Below are positions 23,986 through 37,414 of a stretch of DNA of 64,000 nucleotides, piece after piece. Origin of the DNA: Aphelocoma coerulescens (taxonomy: Eukaryota; Chordata; Aves; Passeriformes; Corvidae). The first letter of the stretch is position 1; each line of letters begins with the position of its first letter. The translations under genes and the position numbers were made by a program. Under the pieces are notes generated by a model, which ran no database searches, had not been told where the DNA came from, and saw only the letters and a list, made by a program, of their open reading frames with translations. The DNA is taken from contig NC_091013.1 in the NCBI RefSeq assembly GCF_041296385.1, positions 31,071,001-31,135,000 of the forward strand. Direction: 5' to 3'.

Positions 23986-26900
23986 TCCAGTGAGCTGTGG
24001 CTGCGAGGACAGCACAGCAGGGCTGGTGCTGGAATGCTGGGTGATCTGACTGGGAGGAGAAGGATCCACAGAGGCAAGTGGGGCCAATCTTGCACAGCCA
24101 CATACATTCAGCTCAGTCTTGTATGCCATGACATGGGTTATATATCTGGGGAGATGTTGCCATCTCCTGTCTTCTTTTCTTCTTTAGCACTTCTTAATCA
24201 CGTTTGGAGATGGTGAAAGAAATGTCAAATTTTGAAAGAAGCCAAGAGCACAGTGACAATTCCCTGACATTTTCTTTAGTGGAAAGTTTATGGTTCCTGT
24301 GGAAAGCTTATGGTGTTTCTCCTGTCCATGTTTGAGTTGATGTTTGATACGAACAGAAGTGACTTGGTAGAAAACTAGAGGGGAGGTAAAGAGTCTCATG
24401 GAGTAAACTCTTCATTTAAAGTCTTCGGGATCCGTGGCCTCTTTCCCTCCCTAATCCAAGGGAGAGGTTAGACAGCATGCTGCAACCAGACTCCAAATCC
24501 AGAAATCCCATCTCTAACTGGCCAGAGTGACTTGACTGTCAGCATGGCACAGTGCACAGAGATGTCATTGCTCAGAAGGACCTCTGCAAGGCATCACTGC
24601 TGCAGGCTCTGCTGATCCCATTCAAACAGGTATCTCCTCTGGAAAATGAATCATGAATCTTCAGTCCACCTCCTCTTTCCTGTCCCTGAAGAGGGGAGCT
24701 GCCGTTGTCAGACGTGAAGCTATTGCTGAGGGAATATCATATCAAATAAGCTTTATTGATGACTGAGCCCTACAAACAAAACTTTTGCTATGAGGCAAAG
24801 TACTGAAGGTATTTGTAACGCGTTTCGAAAAGGTGAAAAGTTCCTGTAGGAGACAGAGCAGAACTAAAATATTTATGGCTTTATTATCAGCAGATACCTT
24901 TAAAAGAGAATTGTCACCTCTGGGTTCAATCATGCAGAGTGAACTTAGCATGTAGGTTGCCAGTGCTTAGAGATAACACAGAGTACATGGAATACTGTCA
25001 AGAGCTTGTTTTGATGCATTATTTTAATTTTTCCCTGGCACACAAATCATATGGGGTGTGTTTGCAATCTGGAGCAACCTAATGCTCCAGACTGCAAGCA
25101 GTATTTTGATTTGCCATCTGAAACTTTAACATGTATTTGAGGGCTTTCCTTATAAAGTATTATTCTGAAACACACTAAGGCTGCTAGGCATTTCACTTGA
25201 GCTAAAGGTACAGAAAGATCTAGTGGAGTCTCTGCTCCACCTGAGAGGGCAGCGTCAGGGAACCTGGACTTCCATGCAGTTACCTGAGTTTTCCTTTGTT
25301 TAACATCTGTTACTTGAGATGAGTTCTGCAAGGGCAGATCACCCCATCTTCAACTTGGAGGAGCTTACAAGCAGTTTAGGGTATTTGGCTGAGGTATTAC
25401 TTTACAGGCTGTAGTGCTGATACTGCCAGGTGGAATTAGGTTTCTTTATAAATGCTTTCTTTATAAACCTCTGATTACTTCTAATTTTGCTGGCTGTATC
25501 TAAGAGCTAAAATGGTTATGTGATTTCTGAGAATTACCCTTAAGTAAAGTTACTTAGGTTGTATTGTGCCCTTGATGGAAAAAGAAATCTTGTTGTGCTA
25601 CACTGGTCTCCAGCAAGGGATGAAGGATTTAAAACTCAGTGAGAAGGTAAAGTCACTTTGGTGTTTGAAATTCCCTTTGCTGTCCGTGGGATAGAACCAC
25701 TGGGAAAATGACAAACTTTTGAAGGATACAGGCCACACAACCTGGGGGAAGTCCTAGAGCTTGGTGGCTAAATTCTTTATAAAGGTTATGTCCTGTCCTG
25801 CACATGGTGAAGAGGGCTCTTCCATCAATCACTGCTCCTCACTGCTGTGAGCATACTGATGCCTCAGTCTAGCATACTGCTAGGCCCACTGGGGATTGGA
25901 GAGGCAAGGATAATTCAGGGGAATTCAGCATATAGGCTTGAAAAAGGAGACTGAACACGTAGGGAAGCTTTTGGGAGGAAAGGATAATAGTAGTGAAATC
26001 CAACAAGGTGGGAGGTGGAGTAGAAGCAAGGGGCTGGCTGTGCAAGAAGACTTGCAATATAAGAACATGTGAAGTATGCTGAGGCTGATGGGACTTAACT
26101 TTGCTTTTTCCTTTTTTTTTTTTTTTTTTTTGGCTGATGTCTAGAAATTTACATTCGGGAATTGCTAAGTTTGCAACAGTTGGTACAAAAGGCTGGGAAA
26201 TGCCAATACTAGGGACTTCCCCCATACCCTTCTTGCCCACACTTGTTAGTGTAGAAATTATTCTCATGACATTGCCATATGCTATCTTTTCCACAGGATT
26301 CATGTCTCATTTGTTGTACTGGAGAAATGGGGCTCCTGGCTTGAGCAGATCTTGAAGATGATTAAAATGCCTGTGGTTCTGCTTTCTTACCTCTTGCAGA
26401 AAATAGAAGGTGGGTACTGTGAGAGGGGAGAACTGCAGAAAGAAAAAAAATATAATCTTACAACCTGAAAGCAGTGGCCACAAAAGTTTTGCATAATGCC
26501 AATTACGTCACCAAACCATGAGTCTCACAAGTCCTGTCACTGGTTACAGGTTCCTCATTCTTTAGCTGAAAACCTTCAGCTATGACTTGATCAAGCCCTG
26601 TTTGTTCACAGCTGCAACTGAAGTCAGAAAGTCTGGAGCCTGAATAGGACATTTGGGTTTAAGTACCTCAGCTGACACTCCAAAATGGATTCGTATTTTT
26701 TCTTTAGGCTTCTGTACAGTAGCTCTCCGCTTATAAACCCAGGTTGCTCCATCTCACAGGCATTTTGAGAAAGTAATTACTGGCTAGAAAAAGAAAAGAT
26801 GGGGAGTTTCTCAGTCTTGCTCTGGGCAGTGTCATATAAACATGTCCTGAAGGACAAAACTAAGCAGAGAAAAGCTGCTCAGCCATGGAGGAGAACCAGG

Positions 26901-28477
26901 CACAACACACAGATGTGAGGTGACAGGGAGCCAGGACTATCAAGCCCATTTCCCCAGAGACCAGGGCTGCCAGTACTAATGCTGGCTATGAAATCATAGA
27001 CTGTTCAGAGCATGCCTTGGTAGAAATTATGAGTAGGGGTCAGCAGCATTCCTGTGAAATAAAGCTCTTACTGACCATTCCTTTGATGCTGTGGTTCAAA
27101 TGTCTTGTTCATGGGCATGAGATCTGGGCTCCTCAGATGAATGTGAGCACCAAATGTGTTCTGCTGAATAGAAACCCCTCAAGTGTTGACATAGCACCCC
27201 ATTTAGTGATCCTATCTGCTGCTAGACTTTTTTGTCCATCTGATTTACATTACTTTCTTCAATCCCTTGGCATGCAAGCAAGACCCCTTGTTGAATTCCT
27301 TGCATTCCAAATCCCCTCTCTGAGACACAAAGTTAGCTTGGCTGTATTCTTGACCTCCTTACCTTGTTTTGCACCAGCACCTTCGAACCCAGGCAATGTG
27401 ATCTTCTGCTCACACGCTGTTTTCCAAGTAACATAGACTGGGTGTGACGTGCTGGGCAGAACACAAACAGCAATTTCACTTGTTGGGGAGTTCCTCTGGC
27501 TTGACAGCTCACGCTGTTGACTCACTGGGAGGCTTTTAACCTGTAGCACTACTGCTATGGGACCCAGTTTTACCAGAGGACAGTCCCTCTGGCACACCTG
27601 AATGGCTCTGTGCATGTACTGTGCCTTTCAAAGATACACAGTAAGTGTTTGATGGCTGCTACGCATTGCCTTGATTGAAGCCTGACACCCACATAGTAAC
27701 TGGGATGTTCAGTGTATGGTGGGAAGGGAAACCACTGTTAGCAATCCTTCTACAGCTGCAGAAGCCATAAGGTATTTGTGTGAAGGTAATGAAATGTGCA
27801 CGGAGAAAATCCTTGTAAGTGGGTAATGATTAGCTTACATCATTATTGCTTATTTGGTCTGTCATGGGGGTTTTTAGTTGTTTTATGGCTTGGGAGGAGG
27901 CCAGGGTCAGACTTTAGAAACAAAGAGAGTATTTTTTGTTAATTAAGAAAAATTATGCTTGAGTTCTAAATTCAATCAGAATACCCTTAAGCTGCCCTGC
28001 TGTGAATGCTTCTACGCAGATCTTCTGGCACCAAGTCAAGCATTGTCACCACTCCTGTGCCTACTATTTGGTATTTAAGCATGTACGTGGAGATTTCTGG
28101 TGAAGACAGGGCAATATTAATGCTGCTGTGCAAGCCCTGAGTGAAACTTCATCCAAACATGGGCAAACAACTCCAAGAGAGACTTTTGAACCAGAATGAG
28201 TGCAGAGAAGCTTGGAAAAAGTTGTGTTAGGGATCTCTGGCCTAGACTGATTCATAGGTTGCAGAGAGAATTTGTAGTCATCTTTTCTGACTTTCTGTAT
28301 TACATTTACACAGCCATTAAACTGTACTCCTCAATTGACTGTTTTGACTACAGGTGCATGTTTAGGAAATGGGAAGAGGAAGGAATCTGACCTGAATTTA
28401 CAAAGGTTCATTAATGTAGAAGTCAGCACAGCTCTTGGTAAAAAGTCTTAGTTTTAATTACCTTCACAGGTGATTAC
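23986..28477. other. Intergenic, no gene recognised
   Basis: Contains a 20-base T-run at 26112-26131, which could be the tail of an antisense retrocopy, but the sequence beside it matches no gene I know. No other feature is supported. Confidence 0.5.
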
Positions 28478-28930
28478 TGTTAATTTCTCTATTTTTCGTT
28501 TTGCCTCTGATTCGCGAGTCCTTTTACTCAGAGTTTGCATTAAAAGGCAGAAGACACAGAGTTGTTCTTCTGATTGATGTTTATTATTTCTTATCTACAG
28601 CACAGCTGCACGGAGTGTGCCTCCTAAGTTAACAAGGTGAAGATGGCCCCGAGTTCTAACTTCCAAGGCCATTTAAAGTCCACACTATCCAATTATGGAA
28701 TGCCAACTAATTTATTTTTACTTATAATCCAGTAACTAATTATTCATGGTCCCCACTGCGGATTTTTTGAACCAATACCACAACACCTAGATTTGTGAAG
28801 AAGAAGGAGGAAGGAAGAAGAACTAATCCACACCCAAAATCCTCCATCTTGTTACTAAATCCCATAAACCTAATTTTTCTACATCTCTACATATTCCACC
28901 TAGTGATATAACTTAAATTACACAGCAACA
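28478..28930 (-). mobile_element. Endogenous retroviral LTR remnant, - orientation
   Basis: Read on the minus strand the segment has LTR layout: a U3-like part with 'aagatggaggattttggg', then 'gaaataataaacatc' (poly(A) signal, plus-strand TTTATTATTTC at about 28581), followed by 'tctgtgtcttctgcc' as a U5-like part. It resembles songbird ERV LTRs. No internal retroviral genes flank it, so it is a solo or truncated LTR. Termini are not certain: TGTTAATTTC at 28478 is a candidate edge, and no target-site duplication was found. Confidence 0.6.
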
Positions 28931-31900
28931 ACCTCAGTGCTATCATATAAAAAGTGAAGCCTTTCCCAAGCCCTCAGGTCAAATGCAGTGTGCTTTTGAA
29001 GATCATTGCCTGTCAGCACTGAAAGACTGAAATTCTCTGAACCCAGGATTCCAACAATTACCTTCCATTATCATCACAGTTAAATATTTATTATTAATTT
29101 CTACTCTAAATTTTCTTCAAGCTTCATATGTTCAGACTTGGGATGCTTCAGTTTGCTACAGCCAGGAGATTCGATGTGATGTCTGTTCTGGCACAGATGC
29201 CAGTGGAGGATCCTGCACTTTACCAGAACAATCATTAGAGGTGGGAAGAACTGGGACTGACTTGTAGCAGTGGTATTCTCATAGTATTCTCATGTATGTC
29301 ACCACTCCCAAAACCCTCATGGAATAAGGCTCTGTTCCTGGCATGCACTGCAGAAGAACTGTTAGCTTTTCAACTTCTTTAACTTGTATGTCAGTCCCAT
29401 GATACATGAGATCAAGAGAAATTTGCTTTAAGAATCAAATCAAGCTGACAGAGCCAGGAATTAACAAGAGAGGCATTTGGAGCTCGTTTCCTCATGGTGT
29501 AAATCTAAACCCCTGGCATGGTATCCAGAAGACATTTAATTTTGTAGCTGTATAGCAGCAGTCTGTATCTTTCCGCAAATCACCGTCATCTTTTCACACT
29601 TAACAGCGCTGTTTGTTCTCTTTGACCTGACAAACCAGAGATTAGAGGATTAGGTTTCCAGACACTGTTTTTTCCTTAGTGACCAATTTGAATTTCAAGC
29701 TTAAGTGAGCCAGTTGACTGCCTAGTGAGATATGGCACACCTTGGAACTAATAAGCCTTGACTATAGTAATTCATCAGTGACACCTGCCTGTATTACTTT
29801 ACCTGGTTAGCTGGCACTGCTTCTGTGGAATGTGAAATGTGCTGACTTTATTGAGGGATTGGGCAGGCTGCCCCACTTAGGAAACTAAAGACGTTGAAAG
29901 AGACCATCTAAATAAGGTTTACAGAGGACCTAAGCCAGTCTGGAGAGAAGATACTGCTAGAAGAGATCAGAGTAGTGTGTAGTCTGCTGATTACTGGTTT
30001 AATAAAACCAGGAAACAGATCTGTGTATGTATGCAGGGAGAATTAAGGCAGATTGTGCAGACTATGTACTGGGCACAGGTTGCTTGAGAATAAGATGGAA
30101 GAAGATTTATTCATGTAATAATCAGTAAATTAATGGTCAGCTTTAGCGGTCAGCTGTGGCCATCCAATAATAGTACTTTATAAGGTTGACCATTTAACAT
30201 AAACCTCCCTATAGCTCTTAAAAGTAAGTACCATATATTTCTGTGACTGAGAAACTACAAGTTTTTTATTTATGTTGTATGGATAGAAGAATGCGCTTTA
30301 TGTGTAAGCTTCACACACATTTGGCTCTGCATGATTCTGCTTGCTATTCAGAGTACATTTCACTGGAAACCGTAACAGCTTTCAGAGAGCTCATTCTAAA
30401 TATCTTGATGGAAGACATTCTTAATGTCTCCTTACTCATTCTAATCATAGCTGCATTTATTAAAAAGTATTTTGAATGAAAATGGCTACAAACTCCCTAC
30501 ATCTATTTTTGTACTCTTTCCATGTACAAAAGATTTGCTTGTGTGCTAGCAAACACACTGCAATTGCAATTAATCACAGAAGTATTTTTCCCTTCTTGTC
30601 TTATTTCTTTCCAAATAATTAGTTTTAACTGGGGAGATGGTGATTATTACACAGGCACTCACTTTCCAGTGTTCTTCTTTAGCTCCCAGACAGCGATTCA
30701 CAAAATATCCGTTTGTTTGTGATGGAGCCAATACCTACATGGTGCTCGTGTGGTTCTTTTGATAGACAGGATTGTGTTCAGATATTTCATGAAAGGGGCT
30801 GATCTAATACTTTGAAATTTTACTGTTGGCTTCCTTAGATCTGGATCAGTCTTAAAACTAATCAGTTCTTAGCTGGATAACACCCAATGAATCTGGATGG
30901 TGAATAAAGCAGCATAAAGGATCTCTTTGTTGCAACTGAGCCAACCTACATGCACATAACCTTATTTTCAGCTGCCAGCTCCCTTAAGTGATGTTGTTTT
31001 CTTCAGCAATTAATGATGAATCCTGTAGACATTGGTCAAAAAAAATCAAACAAAGCAAGCCTTTTATCTTTTCCTCCTCTACTTTTTCCATCTTTCTGGT
31101 CCTGTAGCTGAGTCCAGTCCTTTTTGTTCAAAATGCTCTCCACTTCGAATCTCGCTCATTTCTTCAAGGGTAAAAGACATTTGAGAAGACATCCCAGTTT
31201 TTTGAAAGAGCATGTTGTGTTTTCATCTTGTTTCATGGGTTTCATGGGTGTTTCATCCTTCCATGGCACTGCTGCTGTAGAAGTTTAAAACTTCTTGCCT
31301 TCTTCAGCCTCTCCTTCCCTAGAGACTGAAGCCTCTCACCTCCTTCCTTCTCTTACCCTTTCTTCATGCTTCCCCTCAGCTTCTTACCAGCCTATGTGGT
31401 AAACATCACTTCTTGCAGCTGTCACACAACATAGCGCTGCCCTTACTGCCTGCCGCCCCTCACCTCCAAATGCCATTATCAATGTGCTACTCTAGGTCAT
31501 TCCAGTATTTTTTTATGTCCTACCCAATGTGTTTTGCAGTTATATCCTGTCCTGTGTGGAAGCCTTGTGACCATTGCCTCCTGATTCCCTTTCTTTCAGA
31601 TCTTAAGGCAGAAGGGTACTGTCCCTAAGAGCTTCCCTCTCTGATGCTCCTCCGAGCGATGTCAGCCCCAAACACAGCTTCAGGTATTAGCTTTGTTCTG
31701 CCCACAGCTGACTCCCCACAATCAGGATGCATGCTCCTTGGTGGGTACCTAGCCCTTGGCTAGCCCACTTGGTCACAATCATCATCCTTGTACTTTTTTT
31801 TTACCGGATCTGTAACCTTGGTTTCCTATGGTTAGACCCTAATGTTCTGGTTTTGTCTCAATATTTTTATTCCTGCCTGCCGTGCGTTTTCCAAACAAGA

Positions 31901-33361
31901 TCTCATGTCTCTTCACACTCCTGTATTATTTTCCTGGTCTTGGCCACACTGTTCCTGTATGACTGAGTAGCCTGCTCTCCCTCTCTGGCCTCTTTTCTGG
32001 TGATGCTCATTTATTAGTCAATTGTTCAAATCTCCTTCCCTTCCTGTTTGTTACTCTCTTATTTCTCCCTCAGGTTATCTTACTGCCTCACTTCTTCCTG
32101 AGCAGGAAACCCCCTCAGACTCCTCCATAGCTTTGTTCAGCTCTGCTTGCCTGGCCTTTTGGCTTCTGAAACAATCTGCTCTGCTATGGTGACCCCAAAT
32201 CAGCTTTTAATCAAAATTCAAGAAACCACTGTACTCTTTTTCCAATCCTTGTCTCTCCCCCCAAGAAAACAAACAAACACAGAAAAAGACAAACACTCAC
32301 TGCTTAGGAGGTGGGAACTTGCCTTGTCCCGTCTGCCCTTGGCTAGCAAAAAACAGACATATTATTGTTTTGCTCTCTCCAAATTTTATCATTCAACCTG
32401 CCTATGCATTTTGTAGACTGCCAGACTCCCAGTACCAGGGATGTCATTGGGAAGTTTCTAGTGCTTGAGCTGATGAGAGTAATGTGGCTCAAGGTGATGG
32501 GTCCTCTGTGAGGAACACTTCACCAGGAATCACTGATAGCTGCAGCAGGGACTTCCAGAGCATTCTTTGAGTGGGGACATGAAGACAGCAATGTTTCCAG
32601 GGGAAACAAGGCATGGTACTGCTCCCCACCTGTAAGAACGTGATACCTCCTCTGCCTTAATGCTGTCAGCTCTTTGCAATGTTTTTTCTCATCTGACCCA
32701 CATTTAATTTTGCTAGTGTAATGTCTGGGAGTTTTCATGAAAGCATGTCATAGGCTGACTCACAGTAAAGAAGCAATCAAAACAGGGCAAGAAAATTTCT
32801 TTCAGGCAAAACAGTATCTCATGCATGTACCTAAATGACGTTATTTGCCTTTTTCATACTAGATTGCCACCCATCAAGAATTTCAAGGTTGGGAAAGAAA
32901 TTCATGCTTGAGGTCCAGCTCTCCCTTCAGTGAATCCCAGGCAGCACTCCCTAAATGAAAGCCCCACACCACTGTTAATAAGGGTAGTACCTGGGCCTCA
33001 GGACACAGAGCATGGGAAGCTGTGACCACAGGTAGGATGCTCAAACACACCACCAGGATGTCTTCCAAGATCCTAGAAAACTCATTCCAGAGCACAGTCT
33101 CAGAGAAGACTTGCTGGCATGTGGTGTCACACCAACACTGTAAAACTATAAAACTTCATTGCTTATGAAATGGATTATAAGTGCTTCATTTCAATGGATA
33201 CTTTTCTCACTAGCAGTAGTAGACAAAGAACAAGAAGAAAAAATGCCATGTGAAAAGAGAGATGTAAGATTGTATGTACTCAAAAGTCAAGTGTGACATG
33301 GATGAGAGAAAACATCTGAGAACATAACGGTGTCCTAGCAGGACTGGAAAAGAAGCTTAAG
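28931..33361. other. Intergenic, no gene recognised
   Basis: AT-rich, with a pyrimidine-rich stretch at about 31260-32130 on the plus strand. Short open frames only; no repeat or RNA gene recognised. Confidence 0.5.
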
Positions 33362-33423
33362 AAAAGCTTCTCCCCAGCCACATTTTTCTCCCTTGAGAAA
33401 AACTTCTCCCCAGCCACATTTCC
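33362..33423. repeat. Tandem duplication with a 36-base period
   Basis: The 19-base string CTTCTCCCCAGCCACATTT occurs at 33367-33385 and again at 33403-33421, 36 bases apart, with related flanks (AAAAG / AAAAA). A local two-copy tandem duplication; no function suggested. Confidence 0.85.
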
Positions 33424-34119
33424 AAGGCAGACCATCTCCTTGAAGAATGTTTGTGCAGGGCTGCAGAAATGGAAGAGGCCCCCAGATGCCAATAGATGTC
33501 TCTTGTTCCCATGGAGATGCCACCTGCGGTGCCTACCATCTGGCTGGATGACCCCCCTTGTGGATAGCTGGCACCAGAAGGGATTTGGGATACCATGAAC
33601 TGCAACATGCTATCATGCTTTTTAAAATTAGCTCAGTGCCAGATGCCAGAAGAGTCCCTTGCCAGGGTGTGTGTCATCCCACTGAACTTCAGGACGCCCT
33701 GGTGCGACATGAGGTGGGGCGACTGTGCTTTCCACCCTGCACGGTGCATGCACCTGGCTGTTGGCTTTCAGCCTGGGCCTGGTGCTGCTGCACTTCAGCA
33801 TCTGCAGCAGCCCTGAGGAGTGCAAGGTGTGCTTTGCTAAGCCACAGCTCAAACAAGGATTGCAAACAAGTGTAACTTCACCCAATTTCACCATGGATTT
33901 TTTTGCAGATTCCTCCCTGCCTTGGTGGCCAAACTGACCCCGGGTATCCAAATTTGGATGGAGATCAGTCATCATGAGGACATCCTGCTTCAGCCCTGTG
34001 CCTGACAAAAGCCCTGGTGGTGCCAGCAACAGAGAGAAACACAGGTCTTGATATTTCTTCAGGTATGTGAACGGCACAATGGAAAATATTTGTGTATTAT
34101 TCTGAAAATCCAAGCTGAT
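33424..34119. other. Intergenic with overlapping open frames on both strands
   Basis: A minus-strand frame of 161 codons (33628-34113) overlaps plus-strand frames, including 33725-33937. Local GC is higher than the flanks. No domain is recognised and nothing shows that it is transcribed. Confidence 0.3.
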
Positions 34120-34345
34120 GCTTACTGAACAATACCCAAAAATTGCCTGATTCTATGCTGGGAGGAAGCAAAGGAACTGGGACTGGGCTGTCTTTAGTTT
34201 GTTTTACTTAAGCATGAACAATTCCACCTCATTAGATTACAGTGTATAACGTGAACTAATACATAAATTGAAAAAGTTAGTACACTTTCATTCTATAAAG
34301 ACTGATTGTTATCATAGCTAGGGAAGGGGATTTTCTTAGCAGTGC
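34120..34345 (+). repeat. Diverged repeat A, copy 1
   Basis: Shares an ordered set of blocks with 37975-38150: 'atgcttact', 'acttaagc', 'tacactttcat..tataaaga', and 'gattttc(t/c)t' at similar spacing. Identity looks about 70-75 per cent by eye with indels. Family unknown. Confidence 0.55.
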
Positions 34346-36539
34346 TTATCTCAGAAGCTATTGGAAGGGAATCCGGTAGTACACTTTAATTGGCTACTTT
34401 TGCATCATAAGATGTGTTAATGATTTGTTGGACAATAATTAAGCTGTTTAATCTTCCCATCGGCCTATGCAGGATGTAGTTATGAATAATATCTTTTGTA
34501 CACAACACGTGTGACTCTGAAAAGATGAGATCCATCTCCTTCTTTGGGATGTTGCAAAGAAACATGAGAATCTTCAGAAACAGTCCTAGCTCCTGCAATT
34601 CACAGCAGCTGGATTAATGTATTACACATCTTCTGAGAAAACAAAAGATCTTTGTTATGTTTAACATCAGTAGATTTTATCTAGCACCTTTTTCATCACT
34701 GGCACTACCCTGCTACTTTCTTATAAAAATACTTCTGAAAAAAAGGCTTTTTTGCAAAACAAAATTGATACTATTGCTGTTTCAGTTGGGGCAAATTCAT
34801 TAAGCCGGCAAAAACTTCAGTAGTAATAATTATACAGTAACCTTTTCTTTTGAAAGCTGGAAAACTTGTAATAAATGAGTCAGTGATTAGGGAAGGAGAA
34901 AAGCAGCTGAGTGCTGGCTGGAAGGACTGCATTCAGCACTCAGCTGTGCCAAAGTGTAAGGCATTTACATCATGCCTTGGGGGGTGGTGGCCCAAACACA
35001 GACTGAAGTCTCAGCACTTCTGTCCAGTTGCAGCTCAACCAAAGGAAGATGCACTTTTGAAATAATCCACATATATGAAAAACCATATTCTGAAATTTCA
35101 TCCACTAAATCCAGTGCCCCAAGTTAGTGGCCACTCTGGACTTACCTCAATTTCCCAGCTCTCAAAGGGTGAACTATTATTCCTTTTGACTCATGCTCTT
35201 GTTGAAAATATAAATGTGTCCATATTTGTGAATATTCCAGTGCTGTACCCTGAATTTTACAGAAAAAACACACAAGGAAATTTATAATTCTGCTACCGCA
35301 GCAAAGTATGACTAATACAAATTAAAAGGTGCAAGGGGACTGCACAGTGACCAGGGAGAACATTACAGTTTGGATGCCCATTAATTTGGTATCTTCCTTC
35401 CTGTGACTAAACCAAGACAGGCATGCATCCTGTGGAGAAAATACTATGTCTTTAATTAAAATCATATCAGGTTAATGCACGAAGGAGATATTAAATCAGC
35501 ATACACAGACTTAATTATGCTGTACCCTAATTTTTGTGTCTTTGACTTTACAACTTCTGTAATGTTTTAGCATGGTACCTTTATGGGTGCCTGTGCACTG
35601 ATTATATCCTAATTAACTTATTCTGAAACAATAAAAGACAGATTTCCTCCAACAAAAAAATCATCAAAACAAACTGGAGTTTAATACTTCAAACTACCTT
35701 GGAACAGAAAAGTGTCAGAGGAATTAAAAATGCCCTCCAAATACGTAAATGCTGTCACTTCAAAGTTACTTCATCTTCTCCTTTCCCCTTCAAGCTCCAA
35801 GTAAATTCTACCCTGGGGAAAACCCTGTGGAAGCTGGGCCTCAGGAAGAAGTTGAAAATTAGGCTACGAACTTAAAGGAAACCTCATGACGACTTTGAAG
35901 TGTAACCATGACTCATTGGAGTAAGCACCTGTAATTCTCCCCTTGGGAAGTGGATGGACTTCTACACGTTGCTTGAGAGTGTGTGATGAGGCCACTCCCA
36001 AGGGGAAGCATAGTATTAACAGGAAAATAATACTGCTAACGGGGAGAACCTCTAACAGCCTTCCATGGAGTAGCCAATTTTGGGTGATGGGGCATTTTTT
36101 AAAATTATGAAGCCAGAAGCAGTTTTGCCATGGTTAGTGAGTACAAGAGGTGGTTCTTTATCTCCTGTGGTAGGCAACATTTCAATCCTGTGCAGTAGCT
36201 ACAGCTTTTCTTCAAAGAAAAATTATAAATCAACTTGGTGTTTCTGTCAGCCTTCAGATCCTTTACAGAAAATCCATTCTGTTTTGTGGCTGTTGCAATC
36301 AGTTGCTTGTAGTTTGTCCAGCAAGAAGCCATAAACCACATGACCATGTCATGGGGCACCTGTTCCACTGGACTTTCTTGGCAGGAGTCTGCCATGTCAC
36401 ATTTGCTGTGGTAGGCATACTACTGATAATACCAGTAAGAAGCATGAGCTTCTTATGTATACATTTTTAATAACTTTACTTTTCTTTCTTTGCCCTGGTT
36501 CTTGCTGTTTCTTAGTCTACCACTCTTTCCTGAAAATTA
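34346..36539. other. Intergenic, no gene recognised
   Basis: AT-rich unique sequence without a supported feature. Confidence 0.5.
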
Positions 36540-36604
36540 ATACTTGAAGGTGGCTCAAATGGTAAGTCCACATTCTCATTGTCCATCCAAGATCTGCAGC
36601 TCAG
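36540..36604 (+). repeat. Diverged repeat B, copy 1
   Basis: 'ggtggctcaa', 'cacattctcat' and 'tccatccaagat' recur in order at 37350-37414 as 'ggtggctcaa', 'gcattttcat' and 'ctgtccaagat'. About 70 per cent identity by eye over about 60 bases. Family unknown. Confidence 0.45.
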
Positions 36605-37349
36605 TCAACTCTTACCAATTTTGCAAAAGGCAGCTGTATTAAAGTGGCTTTGTTGCTCAGATAAGGAAACAGCAAATACAAGTGCAGCCAGATGTACAAA
36701 TGAACCATCTTCTGGAGCAAGAAGACTTAGGAAAGAACACAGCTCCCAGAATAGGCATCAGGGAGAAGAGTGATGCAGGTGTGCTCAGACACAGGTGGAA
36801 AGCAATTCTGCTCTTGGGAAGCAGGGAAAAGATGGCACACTGTGCCAATTTGAACAGCAGTGAGGTGATTTTGTTCACTTGGAAATAGATGTCTTGGAAA
36901 AAACTAGAGGCTGCGTGCCAAGAGGCTATTGATCACGTTGCTAAATAAAGTAGTAGCCTCACTTCATGGCAGGTTCTTCTAGAAGTGCCTGCTAAACATT
37001 GATGAGGAAAGGACTGGAGCCAGCCCAGCACACCAGCCTGGCACGACACATGCACGGCAGCAAATGGAGGGGCTGACAGGCCATGTTCAATACCAGCCCC
37101 TGAGCCAGTGCCTCCCAAATCACCCATCAGAAAGGATGGATGGAGCTGAAGAGCCATCACACAGCAATCCAAAGACACACAGGGAAAAGTGGTGTGACAG
37201 GAAGGACTTGCCTGCAGTCTCCTTCCACAGGAAAGCAAGGAGGGCAGCTGGAGAGTTCCCAGCCAAGGAGCCTAATTGCCAGATGAGTGGGATGGGGGCG
37301 GTCAGCAAAAATGCTGCTGCTCCTTGTTGGAGTCATAGGAACAAGAGAA
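36605..37349. other. Intergenic, no gene recognised
   Basis: Moderately GC-rich stretch with open frames up to 123 codons (37064-37435, +) lacking recognisable domains. Confidence 0.45.
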
Positions 37350-37414
37350 TAATGCTGTGGGGTGGCTCAAGAATGAGTCTGCATTTTCATCATCTGTCCA
37401 AGATTCTGTGGCTT
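37350..37414 (+). repeat. Diverged repeat B, copy 2
   Basis: Second member of the pair with 36540-36604, same orientation, about 0.8 kb away. Confidence 0.45.

Noticed and set aside
26112..26131. T-run read as the tail of an antisense processed pseudogene
   Set aside because: The flanking sequence resembles no gene I know and no target-site duplication was seen; kept only as a simple repeat within the intergenic note.
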